Both the position numbers and the translations under genes were made by a program. 64,000 bases of DNA, from contig JAKUDP010000001.1 of NCBI GenBank assembly GCA_022570795.1, positions 806,001 to 870,000 on the forward strand. The letters are read 5' to 3'. This DNA comes from Sphaerulina vaccinii (lineage: Eukaryota; Ascomycota; Dothideomycetes; Mycosphaerellales; Mycosphaerellaceae). The notes under the pieces are model-generated. The model worked only from the letters and a program-made list of their open reading frames with translations, was not told the origin of the DNA and made no database searches. Shown one piece after another: positions 20,928 to 33,000 of the stretch. The number at the start of each line of letters is the position of its first letter. The stretch's first letter is position 1.

Positions 20928-22278
20928 AGCGGCGATGTGGCCGAGTAGAGCAGTATCACAATGCAAAGTGCTCGATCATCTTTCCCGTGCAACGTGAGCG
21001 CAATAGCCAGCAACAATCACCACAGTCGCCGACTGATCCCGGAGACATTTCCGAATGCAAGCCTGCGAGCCATGTATCGCTCGTGTTGAGCTGTTTCAAC
21101 AAGCGACGAGTGGCGTGTACTGTACTGTGCCGTATGCACCATCAGTGCTGGATCGAGCAGGGGCGTATGTTTAGATTGATACTCCACATATATTGACAGG
21201 CAAGTGGGTACACGCGCTTGTCGCGCTGGCATCGTTGCACAAATCTCGAGATGTCTCTGCACGAGCACACATTCGGTGCTACTGCAGTTGGAAGTCTTCG
21301 TCGCACAGCATTGCGAATACGTGCTATCCGCTCTTGGCAATCCAATGTGTGATATGACTAGGTGGACCTATTCATGGCAGGTGAAGCGAATTGATCGTCG
21401 TCCCAAATCATTGACAGCAACATCACTGCATGTCGAGTGCGATGAGCGTGAAGTGCAAGACTGGCTGAAGCTTGACGAGAGGCACGTCGATGTGGAAGGG
21501 CAGTAGATCCGCGACTTGCGTTACTTGCCAGATAGCTTGTTATCCCACTGCTCTGTAGGATAACGATCCGGTTCGTGGCAAGTTACTTGGTGCTAACGGC
21601 TGTCACGTGGGAGCGGAAGTGTAACCTATCATATATTGGGGTCTTGTCATATGGTGCAATCTTTGCCCGGCTTGCTATTGGTAGGCAGGATAGTCTTTCG
21701 TCTAGTTGCATGCCGATGGCCGCAAGCAGAAGAGGTATCAGCCAAGTTCAGGGCCCAAGAGCTATGCTTCGAGGACGATGTCTGTTCATGATGGCGGCTA
21801 TCGCGCTCAGCGCGCTGAACGCGGGTCTCAGTAAGTTGTAGAGTTTAGTGAGCGACTCGAAGCTCAGTGGTGGTGTGGGCTATTGTAGCTGCATGTGATT
21901 CTGCACATTGCGGTTCATGATGCCACGGCCCGCCGTACATTGATGTCTCGTCTACATGCATGACGATGCCGTAGTGGCCAACCTGGTTGTTCGGTGGCTG
22001 GTTCATAGCTGGAATATGCTGTATAGAATTTGCAGGTAATACGGTCGCCTGCCGCTTTTGTGTCAACTTGTAAGATCAGCAGACACGTCGGACTGCCAGC
22101 AGCGGGGCGATGAGTGATCTTGTGCGTGAAGAGCACGAAAGTCACGGCTACTGCGCGATCATCTGGCGATGGAAGAGTGATGTGAGGTGCTTTGAGTTTC
22201 GCTTCATTGCATGAGGAACGCGGCACATCGATCATATGCGAGTCATGAAAAGTGTTCCGGTGAGGAGCTTCAGCCGCA
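20928..22278. other. 1.35-kb gene-poor stretch
   Basis: Many overlapping short frames on both strands, none with protein-like composition or splice connections. A GC-rich imperfect palindrome (GCGCTCAGCGCGCTGAACGCG, near 21798) is the only notable structure. It lies 3' of two convergent genes (NmrA-like, plus; DUF4202, minus). Confidence 0.5.
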
Positions 22279-22869
22279 TCAACCTCCAAGTGCCTTGCCA
22301 ACTAGAGCTTTGCAGTCATCCGTCATTGGGATTTCGAGCGCCAGATTGTGTCCGTCTTCAGACATCTTGACCCATGTCTTTTTCAAGATGGTGATGATCT
22401 TCTGCTCATCGTGCTTCTCCTTGAACTCATCAAATTGGTCATCCAGAAACACGAGACATGCCACATCTTCGAGGACTTGTACTTCAGGCTCGCCTTGCTT
22501 CAGACCTTCCTTCTCGATCAACGCGATGCATCTCTTCACGTCATCCTGCGTGTATCCATTCTTCTCCAGGATCTCTCCCACGAGCTTTGCCTGGCGCTTC
22601 TTGAGGTGTGTTCTCCATGAATGATAGCCAATCTTGGTCATCGGAAACTGGTCTCGAGGCACTTCCCAGCGGCGGAAGTGCTGACCACATATTGCAAGCT
22701 TCAGCACATCTGAGGCTTGCGGAGAGCGCTTCTGTAGGTATTTCTCCATCTTGTCGGAGTAGTGCGACTCATATGGCACTTCCTTCCCATCTGGACTTGT
22801 TATCTTGTTTGGATCCTCATCGTGCGCCGCGTATATTTCCTTCCGCGCTTGATCGTAGTTGCCTCCCAT
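22279..22869 (-). CDS. DUF4202 family protein
   Basis: 196-aa single-exon protein that reads as a complete DUF4202 member (described in databases as glutamyl-tRNA-synthetase-like; function unknown). The N-terminus NYDQARKEIYAAHDEDPNKI matches the family pattern of an Ala-His-x-x-Asp-Pro block. It is followed by GKEVPYESHYSDKMEKYL, SDVLKLAICGQHFRRWEVPR (with the conserved HxxRWxxPR core), YHSWRTHLKKRQAKL and VLEDVACLVFLDDQF. The His/Arg-rich core resembles a metal- or nucleotide-binding helical domain. Divergently transcribed from the MFS gene across 690 bp. Confidence 0.85.
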   Translation of the reverse strand: MGGNYDQARKEIYAAHDEDPNKITSPDGKEVPYESHYSDKMEKYLQKRSPQASDVLKLAICGQHFRRWEVPRDQFPMTKIGYHSWRTHLKKRQAKLVGEILEKNGYTQDDVKRCIALIEKEGLKQGEPEVQVLEDVACLVFLDDQFDEFKEKHDEQKIITILKKTWVKMSEDGHNLALEIPMTDDCKALVGKALGG

Positions 22870-23559
22870 CTTGCTGTTCTGTTGCCTCCTGCGCTTCCAG
22901 TTCGCTTCCTGAGATATCTTGATGATGCTGCCTCTCGTCTACAACAACAACTTCACAGCAGCTCTCTGCGAGAGATAACAGGCCCTTGACTATCCAATCA
23001 ATTCGTGCATGACCATTGGATCTTGGCTGCATAAGGTTGCTGCCGGAGCGTACTTCCCGTTCCTCAAACCTGGTGACGATTCTTCGCTAAATACTTTTCT
23101 CCACAACAACCACATCGCATCTCGCGCTTATTCAAAAAATACAAGATGCAGATGGCCGCTTCCACAAATGCAACAACGTGCTCAATGCGTGATGAGTCCT
23201 CTTACTGGCCCACTGGAAGTACCTGCAGCGACCCGGTCCAGGATGAAGAAGCGGCACTGTCTTCGGACCATCACAAGACGACCCGTCGCGAAGACGCTTA
23301 GGGTGGATATGATGCGTGCGATGGCGATTTAGGTAATCGTCACTAGCACATGGTTTGACTACCACCAAAATTTCCTGGTCGCCGACGGCTCGTTGCCTTT
23401 GTGGACAGCAGCTTTGCTAATACGACGGGTAACTTCTCCAGAAGTACAAGACTTTGGTACAGTACATGCTTTCCGTCGCTTCCATTGTTCCCTCTTCATC
23501 AAAGAAATAGAAAAGCTTTCGCCTTCGCTTTGCATTGCTTATTGCTTGTTATTTTCAGT
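22870..23559. promoter_or_regulatory. divergent promoter region (DUF4202 / MFS)
   Basis: 690 bp. The open frame upstream of 23560 on the plus strand begins with GTG and lacks protein-like content. The string TATTTTCAG ends one base before the MFS start codon and looks like a 3' splice site, so a 5'-UTR intron is likely. No factor site can be named. Confidence 0.4.
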
Positions 23560-25122
23560 ATGGACGAGGACACAGAAGCTGGGCATGGCCGTAAATGGCT
23601 GCAAGACTCATCAAATTCCTCACAGTGCTCATCACCACGATTGGAGCCCGAACTCACACATCCCGACTCCAAGCCTCATATACTGGAGTGGATAGACTCA
23701 AACGATTCACGTAACCCTTACAAGTGGAGCTCAAGGCGCAAATGGACGACAGCAGCTTTGATGCTATTTGGCACATTAGTCCTCACGCTTAATGGCACTG
23801 GCATCACCATCGCTGCGGGCGAGATCAGTGCCGAATTCAACGTACTCGACACCTCAACCTTCACGAACTCGATCTGGATCGTGTTCAGCTGGAATATCGG
23901 CGGGGCGTTCTTCGCGCTGTTCTTACCCCTACTGGAGGACTTCGGCGTATACCGTCCCTACATGAGTTTCTATGTCCTTTTCTTCGCCATGGTCATTGCA
24001 CAGGCTCTAGCCAAGAACTATGCTACATTGATCGTCACACGCTTCATTAGTGGTGGCTGTGTTACTATTCTGGCGAACACCATTGCGAGCGTCATACCGG
24101 ATATGTGGGAGGGTGCAGCAGAAAGAAGCGTTCCAATCGGGCTGTACATTGTCTTATACCTCGTTGGCAACACCCTTGGACCCGTTGTATTCGCTCCTGT
24201 CATGCAATTCATTGGAAACTGGCGATGGATCTTCTACATTCAGCTCATCGTCTACGGTGCCCTGCTGCCTCTGTACGCATTCCTGCTGCCCGAGACTCGA
24301 GGGCATACAATACTTGGCAAGGAAGCCAAGCGGATTCGCAAAGAGACCGGAAAGCCGGTCTATACTGCTCAACAACGCAACACAGACCCAATCACTCAAC
24401 GACTAGTCACATCAGTCACGAGGCCACTTTACCTACTTGCGACTGAGTCTGTGCTATTAGCAAGCACGATCTGGAGTGCCTTTGCACTTGGACTGGTGTT
24501 CGCATTCACGCAGTCAACAGAACAAGTCTTCCGGGAGTTGTACGGATGGTCATCATATCAATGCGGATATGTGCAAGGTGCGATCGTGATCGGCGAGGTT
24601 CTCGGATGGCCTGTCTCTATCTACGGTACCAGCTTGTACTTCAAGTCCGCCAAACGCAATCGAGAGACTCCTGGTGAGCCCATACCTGAAGCAAGACTGT
24701 ATGTCAGCGTCTTCGGGAGCTTCCTGGGCATCACTGGTGGCATGTTCGTCTACGCGTGGACGTCCTACCCTTTCCTCCCGTGGTATGCACCAGCAATCGG
24801 ATTGGCCATGGTAGGTTTCGGCATACAAATCGTCGTCTGCACGATCGCAGACTATGTGGTAGATCTGTACGCCGACTCTGGCAAGGCTGGTTCTGCGATA
24901 GCCGGAGTTGTGGTCGGTGAGCAGCTTATTGCTGCTGCTCTGCCACTGGCAGAAGCGAGCATGTACACTAACCTGGGCTTCCATTGGGCTAGCTCACTGC
25001 TTGGGTTCATCGCCTTGCTGCTGAGTATGGTTCCGATAGTCTTCACCTGGCAGGGCAGGAACCTGCGTGCGAAAAGCCCGTTCATGAAGAGCGGCGGACA
25101 ATTAAATATGGAAAAGTCATGA
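23560..25122 (+). CDS. MFS transporter, DHA1-type (drug/polyamine-like proton antiporter)
   Basis: 520 aa from the ATG at 23560 (MDEDTEAGHGRKWLQDSS), with an 80-residue cytosolic N-tail ending in the family mark DSRNPYKWSSRRKW. Twelve hydrophobic segments are visible, the first being TTAALMLFGTLVLTLNGTGI. Between segments 2 and 3 the motif-A loop reads PLLEDFGVYRPYM. The region RFISGGCVTILANTIASVIPDMW, then ERSVPIGLY, GNTLGPVVFAPVM and NWRWIFYIQL, then LPETRGHTIL, is typical of fungal DHA1 exporters of the FLR1/TPO1 group (family knowledge). It acts in the plasma membrane or vacuole. The substrate cannot be read from sequence. It has no secondary-metabolite genes next to it. Confidence 0.9.
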   Translation: MDEDTEAGHGRKWLQDSSNSSQCSSPRLEPELTHPDSKPHILEWIDSNDSRNPYKWSSRRKWTTAALMLFGTLVLTLNGTGITIAAGEISAEFNVLDTSTFTNSIWIVFSWNIGGAFFALFLPLLEDFGVYRPYMSFYVLFFAMVIAQALAKNYATLIVTRFISGGCVTILANTIASVIPDMWEGAAERSVPIGLYIVLYLVGNTLGPVVFAPVMQFIGNWRWIFYIQLIVYGALLPLYAFLLPETRGHTILGKEAKRIRKETGKPVYTAQQRNTDPITQRLVTSVTRPLYLLATESVLLASTIWSAFALGLVFAFTQSTEQVFRELYGWSSYQCGYVQGAIVIGEVLGWPVSIYGTSLYFKSAKRNRETPGEPIPEARLYVSVFGSFLGITGGMFVYAWTSYPFLPWYAPAIGLAMVGFGIQIVVCTIADYVVDLYADSGKAGSAIAGVVVGEQLIAAALPLAEASMYTNLGFHWASSLLGFIALLLSMVPIVFTWQGRNLRAKSPFMKSGGQLNMEKS

Positions 25123-26073
25123 AGCGTTCTAGCGTGATTTACAGAAAAAGCATTGATGGCATTTATATCATAGCGATGTACAGATACTACTTACGAAGGC
25201 ACGAATGATACGGTCGATCGGTAAAGATTCCGCTTCTTGGCGGCTTTGAAAGCCCTTTCCCTCTGACCAACTTGACTCTCCTGAAACACCACAACAAACT
25301 GTCACACAGACTTCCGAACCACAATCCCAGCAAGATTGCAGCAGATTTTGATGCGCTATTGATGCTGAAACTATGCTCGTGAAGAGCAGCGAATAGAACA
25401 GGCGCTGTTCACACTATCTTCCTCGCTCGAGACTGCTGTCACTGAATTTTAGGCTTCGCTCACCACGATGAAGGCTGTTCGTCCTGAGCAATCAAGGCCG
25501 CATCACAGGTACGCACCTTTTAGGTCGTGAATTCGCACAAACAAGGCAAGACCTCGCCATGTTTCCTCAGTATAGAACCCATCACGCCCACGATTACCTG
25601 GTACTTTCCATCGCAATACTGCAGAAGTCTCTCGAGTCAAGCCTTCCGATCCTGCGACTCCAATGACAATAGGCCTTGCCACCGGCAACCCTGACAGCGG
25701 CTGCCTTACAGTTCGTTTGTCAAACTTGTACTGTGCGTGGCAGCGTTGAACTTCGCGACCTGCCCTGCATAACCCTGCTGCGCAAGTCATAAGGCTACTA
25801 CAAACGCATATGCTATGCCAAACTTCTTCTTCCGGACCATATACCTGTCGAACACCACGCCTATCGAGATAGACTCAAAGGAACCGGAAGATAGATTCGC
25901 TGCCCAATCTCTCCTCCCAGCCCCTCGGATGAAAAGGGAGACTCTTTGACCAGGAGCAATATCTGCAGAAATGGCTTCATACGCCACCAGACAAACTTGC
26001 GTCGTCTCTGTCATACTACTCATTGTGTTCGCTCACGTCTCCACACTCTTGGTCGTGGCATATCGAAGACATT
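25123..26073. other. intergenic
   Basis: 951 bp. Two minus-strand frames (about 25503-25790 and 25787-26023) are short, and I could not connect them to a plausible protein. Contains the 3' end of the MFS gene and the promoter of the gene at 26074. Confidence 0.5.
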
Positions 26074-26809
26074 ATGTCGTCGGAGGCAGTCAATATGGCG
26101 GAAGATAAAGGTATGTCTCAGTTGCGCCATGGCAACACAACAACAACGACTAGACGCCGCCACGTTATGTACACGAGAAGCTCACGTCGCGTGTGCAGTG
26201 CCGACACGCTTCGACGCTCTCTTGAAGATGCTACCACTCACAACCACAATGAAAGAACGATACGGCGTTACGCCCACGGATGTACCGACGCCGCAGTCCG
26301 GCGAGACACAACGTCTTGGACTATCTCCAACAGTCGTTGGCACAATTGAAGACGATCTATCTCCAACAATAGTCGTAGACGACAGTTCTCCAACAGACAC
26401 AGACTGGTCGCCCAAACGTGACCTTTCATTTCCTCCACCTGCAATACACGAACCAACAATACCATTTGAGCTATCTGGCACAACACTATTCGATGAAGTC
26501 CGCGAACAATTCCAAGGCGGTATCTCAACATTAGACAATCTGTTACGCTACATGGAACATTCTGGACCAGCGAGATGCAAAGGCTACAGAAGAGGGATTG
26601 ACTCATTGCTCGAGAATTTAGTGGCGATGGCAAAGTGGCTGGTAGGGTTCCTAGAGACGGCTAGGACAGCTGATAGTGATGCGAATTGGACGAGGAGTGC
26701 TGTCGTTGGGTTGAGGGTGGACTTGCATCAGTACTCTTGGAAAGTTATGAAGTTGACGATGTTGTTGAGGCAAGTGGGAGCTTATAATGCGCCCAAGCTG
26801 CAGCTGTGA
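26074..26809 (+). CDS. unknown protein with Ser-Pro-Thr repeats
   Basis: Two exons, 26074-26110 and 26154-26809, across a 43-nt intron with a GTATGT donor; 230 aa starting MSSEAVNMAEDKDAATLC. A second ATG inside the intron (26129) is in frame with exon 2, so the unspliced RNA could also give a protein (MATQQQR...). Residues about 60-120 hold three spaced Leu/Ser-Ser-Pro-Thr units with acidic spacers (LSPTVVGTIEDD, LSPTIVVDD, SSPTDTDW). The C-terminal half is helical (FDEVREQFQGGISTLDNLL, SLLENLVAMAKWLVGFLETA). No family recognised. The Ser/Thr-Pro sites could be phosphorylated, but that is only a guess. Confidence 0.55.
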
Positions 26810-27074
26810 CAAGACATGTATTGAGCGAGGAGGAAGTGTATAATGAGCGGGGAGACCTATGATATGAAAGAGCGACCTGGAGCGTTTGTACTGTACGATC
26901 GGAAGATGTGTGGATAGAGCATTAAGGCGATCATAACAATCGTTATGCTATGCAAGGTGTGAAGCGCCATCCCGATACACTACCTTCTCTGGTATCCTCT
27001 CTCATCGCGGAGACTATGCCATGCAAGCAAACAGCGCCATGCTCACAGAAGGAAAGTTCGAGCGCCGATCTAAC
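26810..27074. other. convergent 3' spacer
   Basis: 265 bp between two convergent stop codons. A short near-palindrome (CGATCATAACAATCGTTATG, about 26929) could act in 3'-end formation. Nothing else seen. Confidence 0.4.
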
Positions 27075-28814
27075 CTAGAACGTTTTCGACCAATGCTGCT
27101 CCTTCTTCGGCTTCTTGAACCACTGCCATCTGTTATTGGAGAAAATGATCTTATTCGCCACCTCTTGGTCATGTAAGAGCAATCTCTCCTCGTAGCCTCT
27201 CTCAGCGAACACATCTTCCTTCATGATACTCGTCGTACACTTTCCCTTGCCTTCAAACTCCCAGTGAACTTCTCTGATCCCACCAGGACTCATATCTATC
27301 TGCATATTCGGCGCATCATGCGAAGAGTGTCCATCGATGAGCTTCCATCCATGTAGTGGTCCACCTTGCGTAAGCAGGCCTTTCCAGCGAGGTGCACGTT
27401 GAGGGCGGTACATCTTGGGTCCTTTTTGAAATGTCATGAAGCGCCAGATTATAGATACTATGCGTTGATACCATTCCTGAGGTTCGACTCCTCGGCCAGC
27501 TAGGTCTATGCGAGCGCGTACGGAGGAGTGCATGTACTCGTTTGTTACACTCAATGGTGAGCCTGTGTCTTTGCCTGTGATGTAATCTGTCTTTTGGTAG
27601 CGACCTGGAGTTCGGACTTTTGCGCCGATGAGAGATTGAGGGAAAGTGTTGCTATCGTATAGCTTGCCCATTGCCCAGCCGTTGTAGTCTTCGCCGCTTG
27701 TGTTGCTGGTATAGTAGTTGCTCGATTGACGGAAGCATAGGTCGATGAAGTCGTCATCGAATCTGATCCAGTCGAGAGGCTCAAACTTCTTGAGGGGATC
27801 TCGTGAGTTGCCACTGAGTTGGTCCATCATCCAGGCAAGAGTGATGTTCGCCATACCATAGTCATCGTAGGACCCGCCAACATTCGAGTGCGCGCCAGGA
27901 AACCAGACTTGCTTGAGGTTAGTAGCTCCTTCATCGTCACGCTCCCACAGTGCAGGAGAGAATGGGTACCGTCGTTCGTCTAGAGCCAGAGCATGGAAAG
28001 CATTCTCAACACAATCGCTGAGTCGTGTATCGTACCAGCCGTATTCCTTGATGAAAGCAGGCAGGAAACCTTGGAAGATCGGGTTGACTGGTATGCCGAG
28101 AGCACCAACTGTGTCCCACACGCCAATGCACTTGATCTTAGCTTCTTGTGTCAAGCCAAGAGACAGCAGATGCCTCTTGAACTCCATCATGTATTGATCA
28201 ATGGCGCCGGCTTTCTGCGATCGTGCTATTGCTGGGTCTGGCTGATTTCGCTTCGAGTCTAGCTTCTCATCTGGGTTAGCGCGACAGTAGGCGTCTAGGA
28301 AACGTGGCTCATAGCCTGGCTTGCCAACATTCTCCCAATCAGAGAAGCAATCGTAGAAGTATGGCATGGCTTTTCGAGTGAGGATGCCGACCGCGGAGAT
28401 GAAGCCACCAAGACTTCTTGCTGTAAAAGCACCACGCGAGAAGCCGACCAGGAAGATGGAGTCTGGTCCACAGAGGTGGTCGTCTGGTGAGTAGTTCATC
28501 CCTAGAAAGCCGTACGCTTCTCGAATATGTTCAGCGAGCCCGATTCCAGTGCCTCCACCAAGAAGCTGGTCGTATAGTCCCAGTCCCGTACCAATGCCGC
28601 TCTGATAGTAGACGATCTGAGGGTGCTTGGCATCATCTTCAGACATCATGGCTCGTGCTATCCTGGTCACATTCGAGGGATTCTGAAGCTTGCCGTCCGT
28701 GTAGCCATTGTCGGCATCCATCCAGGTGCCATCACAGCATACAATAAGCTTCTTGGGTAGTCTGGGCTGGCGCCTCGCTGCTTGCTCAGATACGGAGGTG
28801 TGTCGTTCCGTCAT
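27075..28814 (-). CDS. DUF2235 alpha/beta-hydrolase-like protein
   Basis: 579-aa single-exon protein. It starts MTERHTSVSEQAARRQPRLP and enters the DUF2235 domain at LIVCCDGTWMDADNGY, where the Asp/Gly strand-turn is diagnostic. It continues with NPSNVTRIARAM, QIVYYQSGIGTGLG, and the nucleophile elbow FLVGFSRGAFTARSLGGFI (GxSxG, Ser near residue 130). IKCIGVWDTVGALGIP and ERRYPFSPALWERDD, then QVWFPGAHSNVGGSYDDYG with the likely catalytic Asp/His, complete the fold. The family includes bacterial Tle1 phospholipases and many fungal proteins of unknown substrate (family knowledge). There is no signal peptide or membrane segment, so it is probably cytosolic. It probably acts as a lipase or esterase; the substrate is unknown. 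Confidence 0.88.
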   Translation of the reverse strand: MTERHTSVSEQAARRQPRLPKKLIVCCDGTWMDADNGYTDGKLQNPSNVTRIARAMMSEDDAKHPQIVYYQSGIGTGLGLYDQLLGGGTGIGLAEHIREAYGFLGMNYSPDDHLCGPDSIFLVGFSRGAFTARSLGGFISAVGILTRKAMPYFYDCFSDWENVGKPGYEPRFLDAYCRANPDEKLDSKRNQPDPAIARSQKAGAIDQYMMEFKRHLLSLGLTQEAKIKCIGVWDTVGALGIPVNPIFQGFLPAFIKEYGWYDTRLSDCVENAFHALALDERRYPFSPALWERDDEGATNLKQVWFPGAHSNVGGSYDDYGMANITLAWMMDQLSGNSRDPLKKFEPLDWIRFDDDFIDLCFRQSSNYYTSNTSGEDYNGWAMGKLYDSNTFPQSLIGAKVRTPGRYQKTDYITGKDTGSPLSVTNEYMHSSVRARIDLAGRGVEPQEWYQRIVSIIWRFMTFQKGPKMYRPQRAPRWKGLLTQGGPLHGWKLIDGHSSHDAPNMQIDMSPGGIREVHWEFEGKGKCTTSIMKEDVFAERGYEERLLLHDQEVANKIIFSNNRWQWFKKPKKEQHWSKTF

Positions 28815-30002
28815 ATTGGCTTGTGCTGTGTTCCAAAGTAAGGCTGCTTTCTGCTAGATGCTCAATGAGCCTAATGGCAGAAGTTCTTGGGCTTCGCTGG
28901 AACTGTGTCCGACGAAGCTAGAATCGGATGGATTGTGATCGTCTGTGCAGAGTAGCTCTAGTAGCCATGTAGTAAAGGAAGTCAGCAAGCTCAATGTTAT
29001 ATGTACATTCTTCGCAAGGCAGAGTTCGGGTCTCGTCCTGTCAGCATAGGATGCACCTCATGATAGCCTCAGTCACAATCGAAGGCATTCAAGAAGAGGG
29101 CGGCCATGTAGGTGTGTTGCGAAAATAGTTACTGGGGCTGAAAGGCGGCTGAGTCCGACGGCATTCCTTCGCTCGTGCATGGTACGTGAACACGTTTAGA
29201 TCCATCGGCGTGCGAATTTACTCCGCATCAAGTGCGTGAGCGTGAAGGATCCAATTAATCCCCTCAAGCGAAGTTGATGACTGAGAGTGTATGCAGAAGG
29301 AGAGACAGGGTTGTGTTGTGAGTGAGAACTCAAACCGGGCGGAGCGGGCGGCTGAAGCGCCATTATCCAATCGATTTCATGGTTTTCATGGTATGGAATC
29401 CACAGTTCACTCACAACACTTCAGCTGGGCTCAGCTCAGTGACACAAAGGCTGTTGTGGCTGCTTTCGCTTCCGGTGACCAACAAGGCGATGAATGCTGT
29501 AGCTGCTCTACGACTCACCGGACTGGAACATGTGTGGAGGGACTGCTTCACAAGGTACCGAGCCTGAAGAACTGTTATCCTGCAGTCACTTGTCAATCGT
29601 CTTCAGCTAATCCTCTATGGCGTCGGCCAAGCGCGATCAGTCTAGAAGATGTATGCAAGTCACCTGTAGGCCACGTCTCACTGTCTCTCTGCCTTTCTGT
29701 GAAGTACCTCGAGTTGCGGTCGACGAAGGCGATGCCATAGCTTCGTTGATGGTGCTCAGAAGCATACCTCCTATAATCCTACAATGTCAATTGAGAAAAA
29801 GGTGAAATGGGACAACAGTATTAGAACACATCATTCTTTCAGAGATCTACTACTCTAGTCATCTAAACTCGTAGGGAATCTCTCGTCGCTTTTGCATCGT
29901 GTCGAAAGCTCACATAACCTTTCATCAAAGCCAAGTTCCCCAAACGCCGTACGTCTATGCATCGTGTCGCTGGCCAAACACCCGAAAGTCGCGATCTATG
30001 AT
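28815..30002. other. 1.2-kb intergenic region
   Basis: Lies 5' of the DUF2235 gene and 3' of the EF-3 gene, both on the minus strand. Short frames only; a 149-codon plus frame at 29291 has no recognisable content and begins with a non-ATG codon. Nothing else seen. Confidence 0.55.
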
Positions 30003-33000
30003 CTAGAAGTCGTCCTCGTCACTGAAGACCTCCTCACCCTTCTTGCGGCGAGCCATTCGGTCCTTCTTCTTCTTGCGAAGTTCTGAGGCTGTAAGCTTCT
30101 TCACCTTCTTGGTGTTCTCGATCTTGTTGCCCATGGCATCGAACTTCTCCTCCTCGTCATCACCCTGGGTGAGACGTGGTCCAGCACCCTGACCCTGCAC
30201 CCAGTTGTGACCAGATGGAGTCATGCGGCCGTCCATGACTGCCCAGACTTCCTCAGTGAGATCCTTGGTGAACTCAGCAGAGTGAGTGATGATGATGACA
30301 CCACCCTCGAACGACTTGATAGCCTTGGAGAGAGCACCAAGGGAGTCACGGTCGAGGTAGTTGGTAGGCTCGTCAAGGACGATCAAGTGAGGACGCTGCC
30401 ACGAGCATGCGGCGAGCACGACCTTGACACGCTGACCACCAGACAGACCACGCATACGCGAGTGGGAGACAAGCTCTGCATCAAGACCGAAGTTGGTGCA
30501 GTGTTGCTCAATCTCCTTGCGGACAAGAGGACGGAACTGACCACTGGCAAGAGCCTCCTTCTGATCGACATCAGCCACCATCTTCTGGTGAGACTGGATG
30601 AGCTCGTTACGTGGGATCCACGCGTTGTCAGCAGTCATCATAGGTGTCCACTTCTCGTTCTTCATGCCAATATTGTCACCAAGAGCGAACGAACACTCGT
30701 ACTCGTAAGAGTTCTTGAATTTTCTTCGCGAGTGAACACCAATGACACGACGTTGCGAGCCCTCAATGCGGTAGATACGGTCCATGGCCTTCTCATCGTC
30801 TTCGGTAACGATCTTGTTGGCACGGTCCATAGTCTCACGATCCTCACCAGTCTGGAAACGCCATTGGATGTACTCAGATGGAGTCTTGTCGAGGTGGTGA
30901 TCGATATGTGCGAAAGCGTGTTGCTTGATGTATGCAATACGGATGTTCTCGTGTTGGTAGACATCACCCTTGGTTGGGATAAGTTCACCAGTGAGAACGT
31001 TGACGAGAGTCGACTTGCCAGCACCGTTTGGTCCGATGACAGCAATACGGGATCCGAGCGAGCACTGGAAGGTAACGTCCTGAATTTGTGGCTTTGGTGT
31101 GCCCTCATACTGGAAGGTCATGTTGCTGACACGGACAATGGCCTTGGCCTTGGTCTTGACACCCTCAAGGAAACCTGGCTCTGGGAACTTGAACTCCATC
31201 TCGGAAGCACCAAGCTCGTAGTAGGACTTGGCCGAAGGCACACGCTTGACGAACTCGGAAAGCTTACCACGGTAACGCTTCAGCTTGAAGCGCTCGTAGT
31301 GGATAACGTGCTGGACAACGTTGTCGAGGAACTTGCTGTCGTGGGAGATGATGATGGATGTGCATGGGGAGCTGGTCAGATAGTCTTCTAGCCACTTGAC
31401 GTTCTTCACGTCCAAGTGGTTAGTTGGCTCATCGAGCAGGAGAATGTCAGGCTCGGAGAAGACAGCACGTGCAAGTGCGAGCTTCATCTTCCAGCCACCA
31501 GAGAGCGCAGTGATGACACCGTTGACTTGCTCTGGAACGAAGCCGAAGCTGTCAAGAGTCTTGCGGACCTCATCCTCTGGAATCTTGATGTTGGCCTCCT
31601 GGAGCTTCTTCATTGTCCACTCGATGGTAGTCATCTCAGTGTCGTCAGAGTCCAAGTCGTGCTCGACGTAGACAGTCTTGACCTCGCTCTGCTTTGGGAA
31701 ACCCTCGACCTGCTCGTTGTTGATGGCACGCATGAGGGTGGTCTTTCCGGAACCGTTGGGTCCAAGAAGACCGTATCGCTGGCCCTTCTTCAGGCGCAGA
31801 TGCGTCTGGTTGAGAAGAATCTTGGCACCGTAGGCCAAGTTGAATGTGCAGTTGCAGAGATCGACACCCTCCTCCTCATCTGGCTCCACCTCGTCCTCGG
31901 CGAGAGCGCCTGGAAGCGAGCGCTTGCGGAGCTGGTCGACAATGCTGGCAGCGTCGTCACCAACAATGGCGCTGACGTATGGGAGCAGGTGTGTTGTCCA
32001 GCTAACAGTTTCCGTCTCCTTCTCGTCGATCAGCTGACCACCGATGGCAGCAATGTACTCGACAATTGTGCTGAACTTCTCAGCAGCCTCCTTGTGCTTG
32101 TAGCTGAGGATGTCCTTGAGCTTGGCAAGAACAGTCTCAACATCCGAGTCGTGGGCAACTTCTGGGATCTTGCCGTCCTTGACAGCACCGACACGGATCA
32201 GCGTGTCAAGACCCTGCTTGGTCTTCTCACGGGCCTCAGGATCAGCCAAGTTGTCGTTGTTGTGGGTGAGTTGTGGCATGAGCTTTGGCAAGAAAGATGC
32301 GACAATGTTTGGGTCCTCGACAAGTTTGCACATGTTGTCAATGATGACAGCAGTCTTACGCTTGATGGCAGTCTCACGCTCCTTGAGACCACGCTCGAGC
32401 AGAGGCACCATGATGGCAAGGGTTGGCTCGTGGACATCGGTGACGAAAGTGGTAGCACCGAGCAAGTGAATGGTCTCTGGGACGTTCTCTGGCTTGGCGA
32501 TACACTTGATGAGCTCAGGAATGAAGCGCTCGATATCCTTGTTGACAATGAGCGCGCAGACCTTCTCCATTGTGCCGTATGCCTTCTTCTTGACTTCTGG
32601 CTTGGTGTCCCACATGGCCTCAGACACGATTGGGATGAGGTCTGGGACACGGTAGGCAGCCTGTGCTGGGGCGCTCTCGGTGAGCGCCTCGATGCACTCG
32701 AGGTCGGTCATCTTTTCGGGCCACTTCTGGGCAGTGCGGATCGAGTTGATGAAGTGTGGGATGAGGAGCTTGACAGCGTTGGCGTTGACGGCCTTGGTGA
32801 TCGAGATGGCGGCGTCCTGTGCGGCGACCTTGACGTTGGCCATCTTGTCGCCCACGGCGGACAGGACAGCTGGAAGCAGCTGAACGAGGTATGGCTCCAC
32901 GGTGACGGAGACATCGGCGTGCTTTGCGATCGTTGCGATTGCCTCGCAAGCATTCTGTCGGGCGCCAGCGTCCTTCTTGTTGTTCAGCATCTTCTTGAGG

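Noticed and set aside
21575..21841. 88-codon frame with hydrophobic stretches
   Set aside because: Begins with an ATG-less context and has no signal-like or family-like pattern. Neighbouring frames are equally open.
23401..23559. N-terminal extension of the MFS transporter
   Set aside because: It opens with a non-ATG codon, has no conserved content and ends at a 3' splice-like TTTTCAG. The ATG at 23560 fits the family N-terminus.
29291..29740. 149-codon plus-strand frame
   Set aside because: Low-complexity mix of residues with no motif and no splice partner, in an intergenic region.
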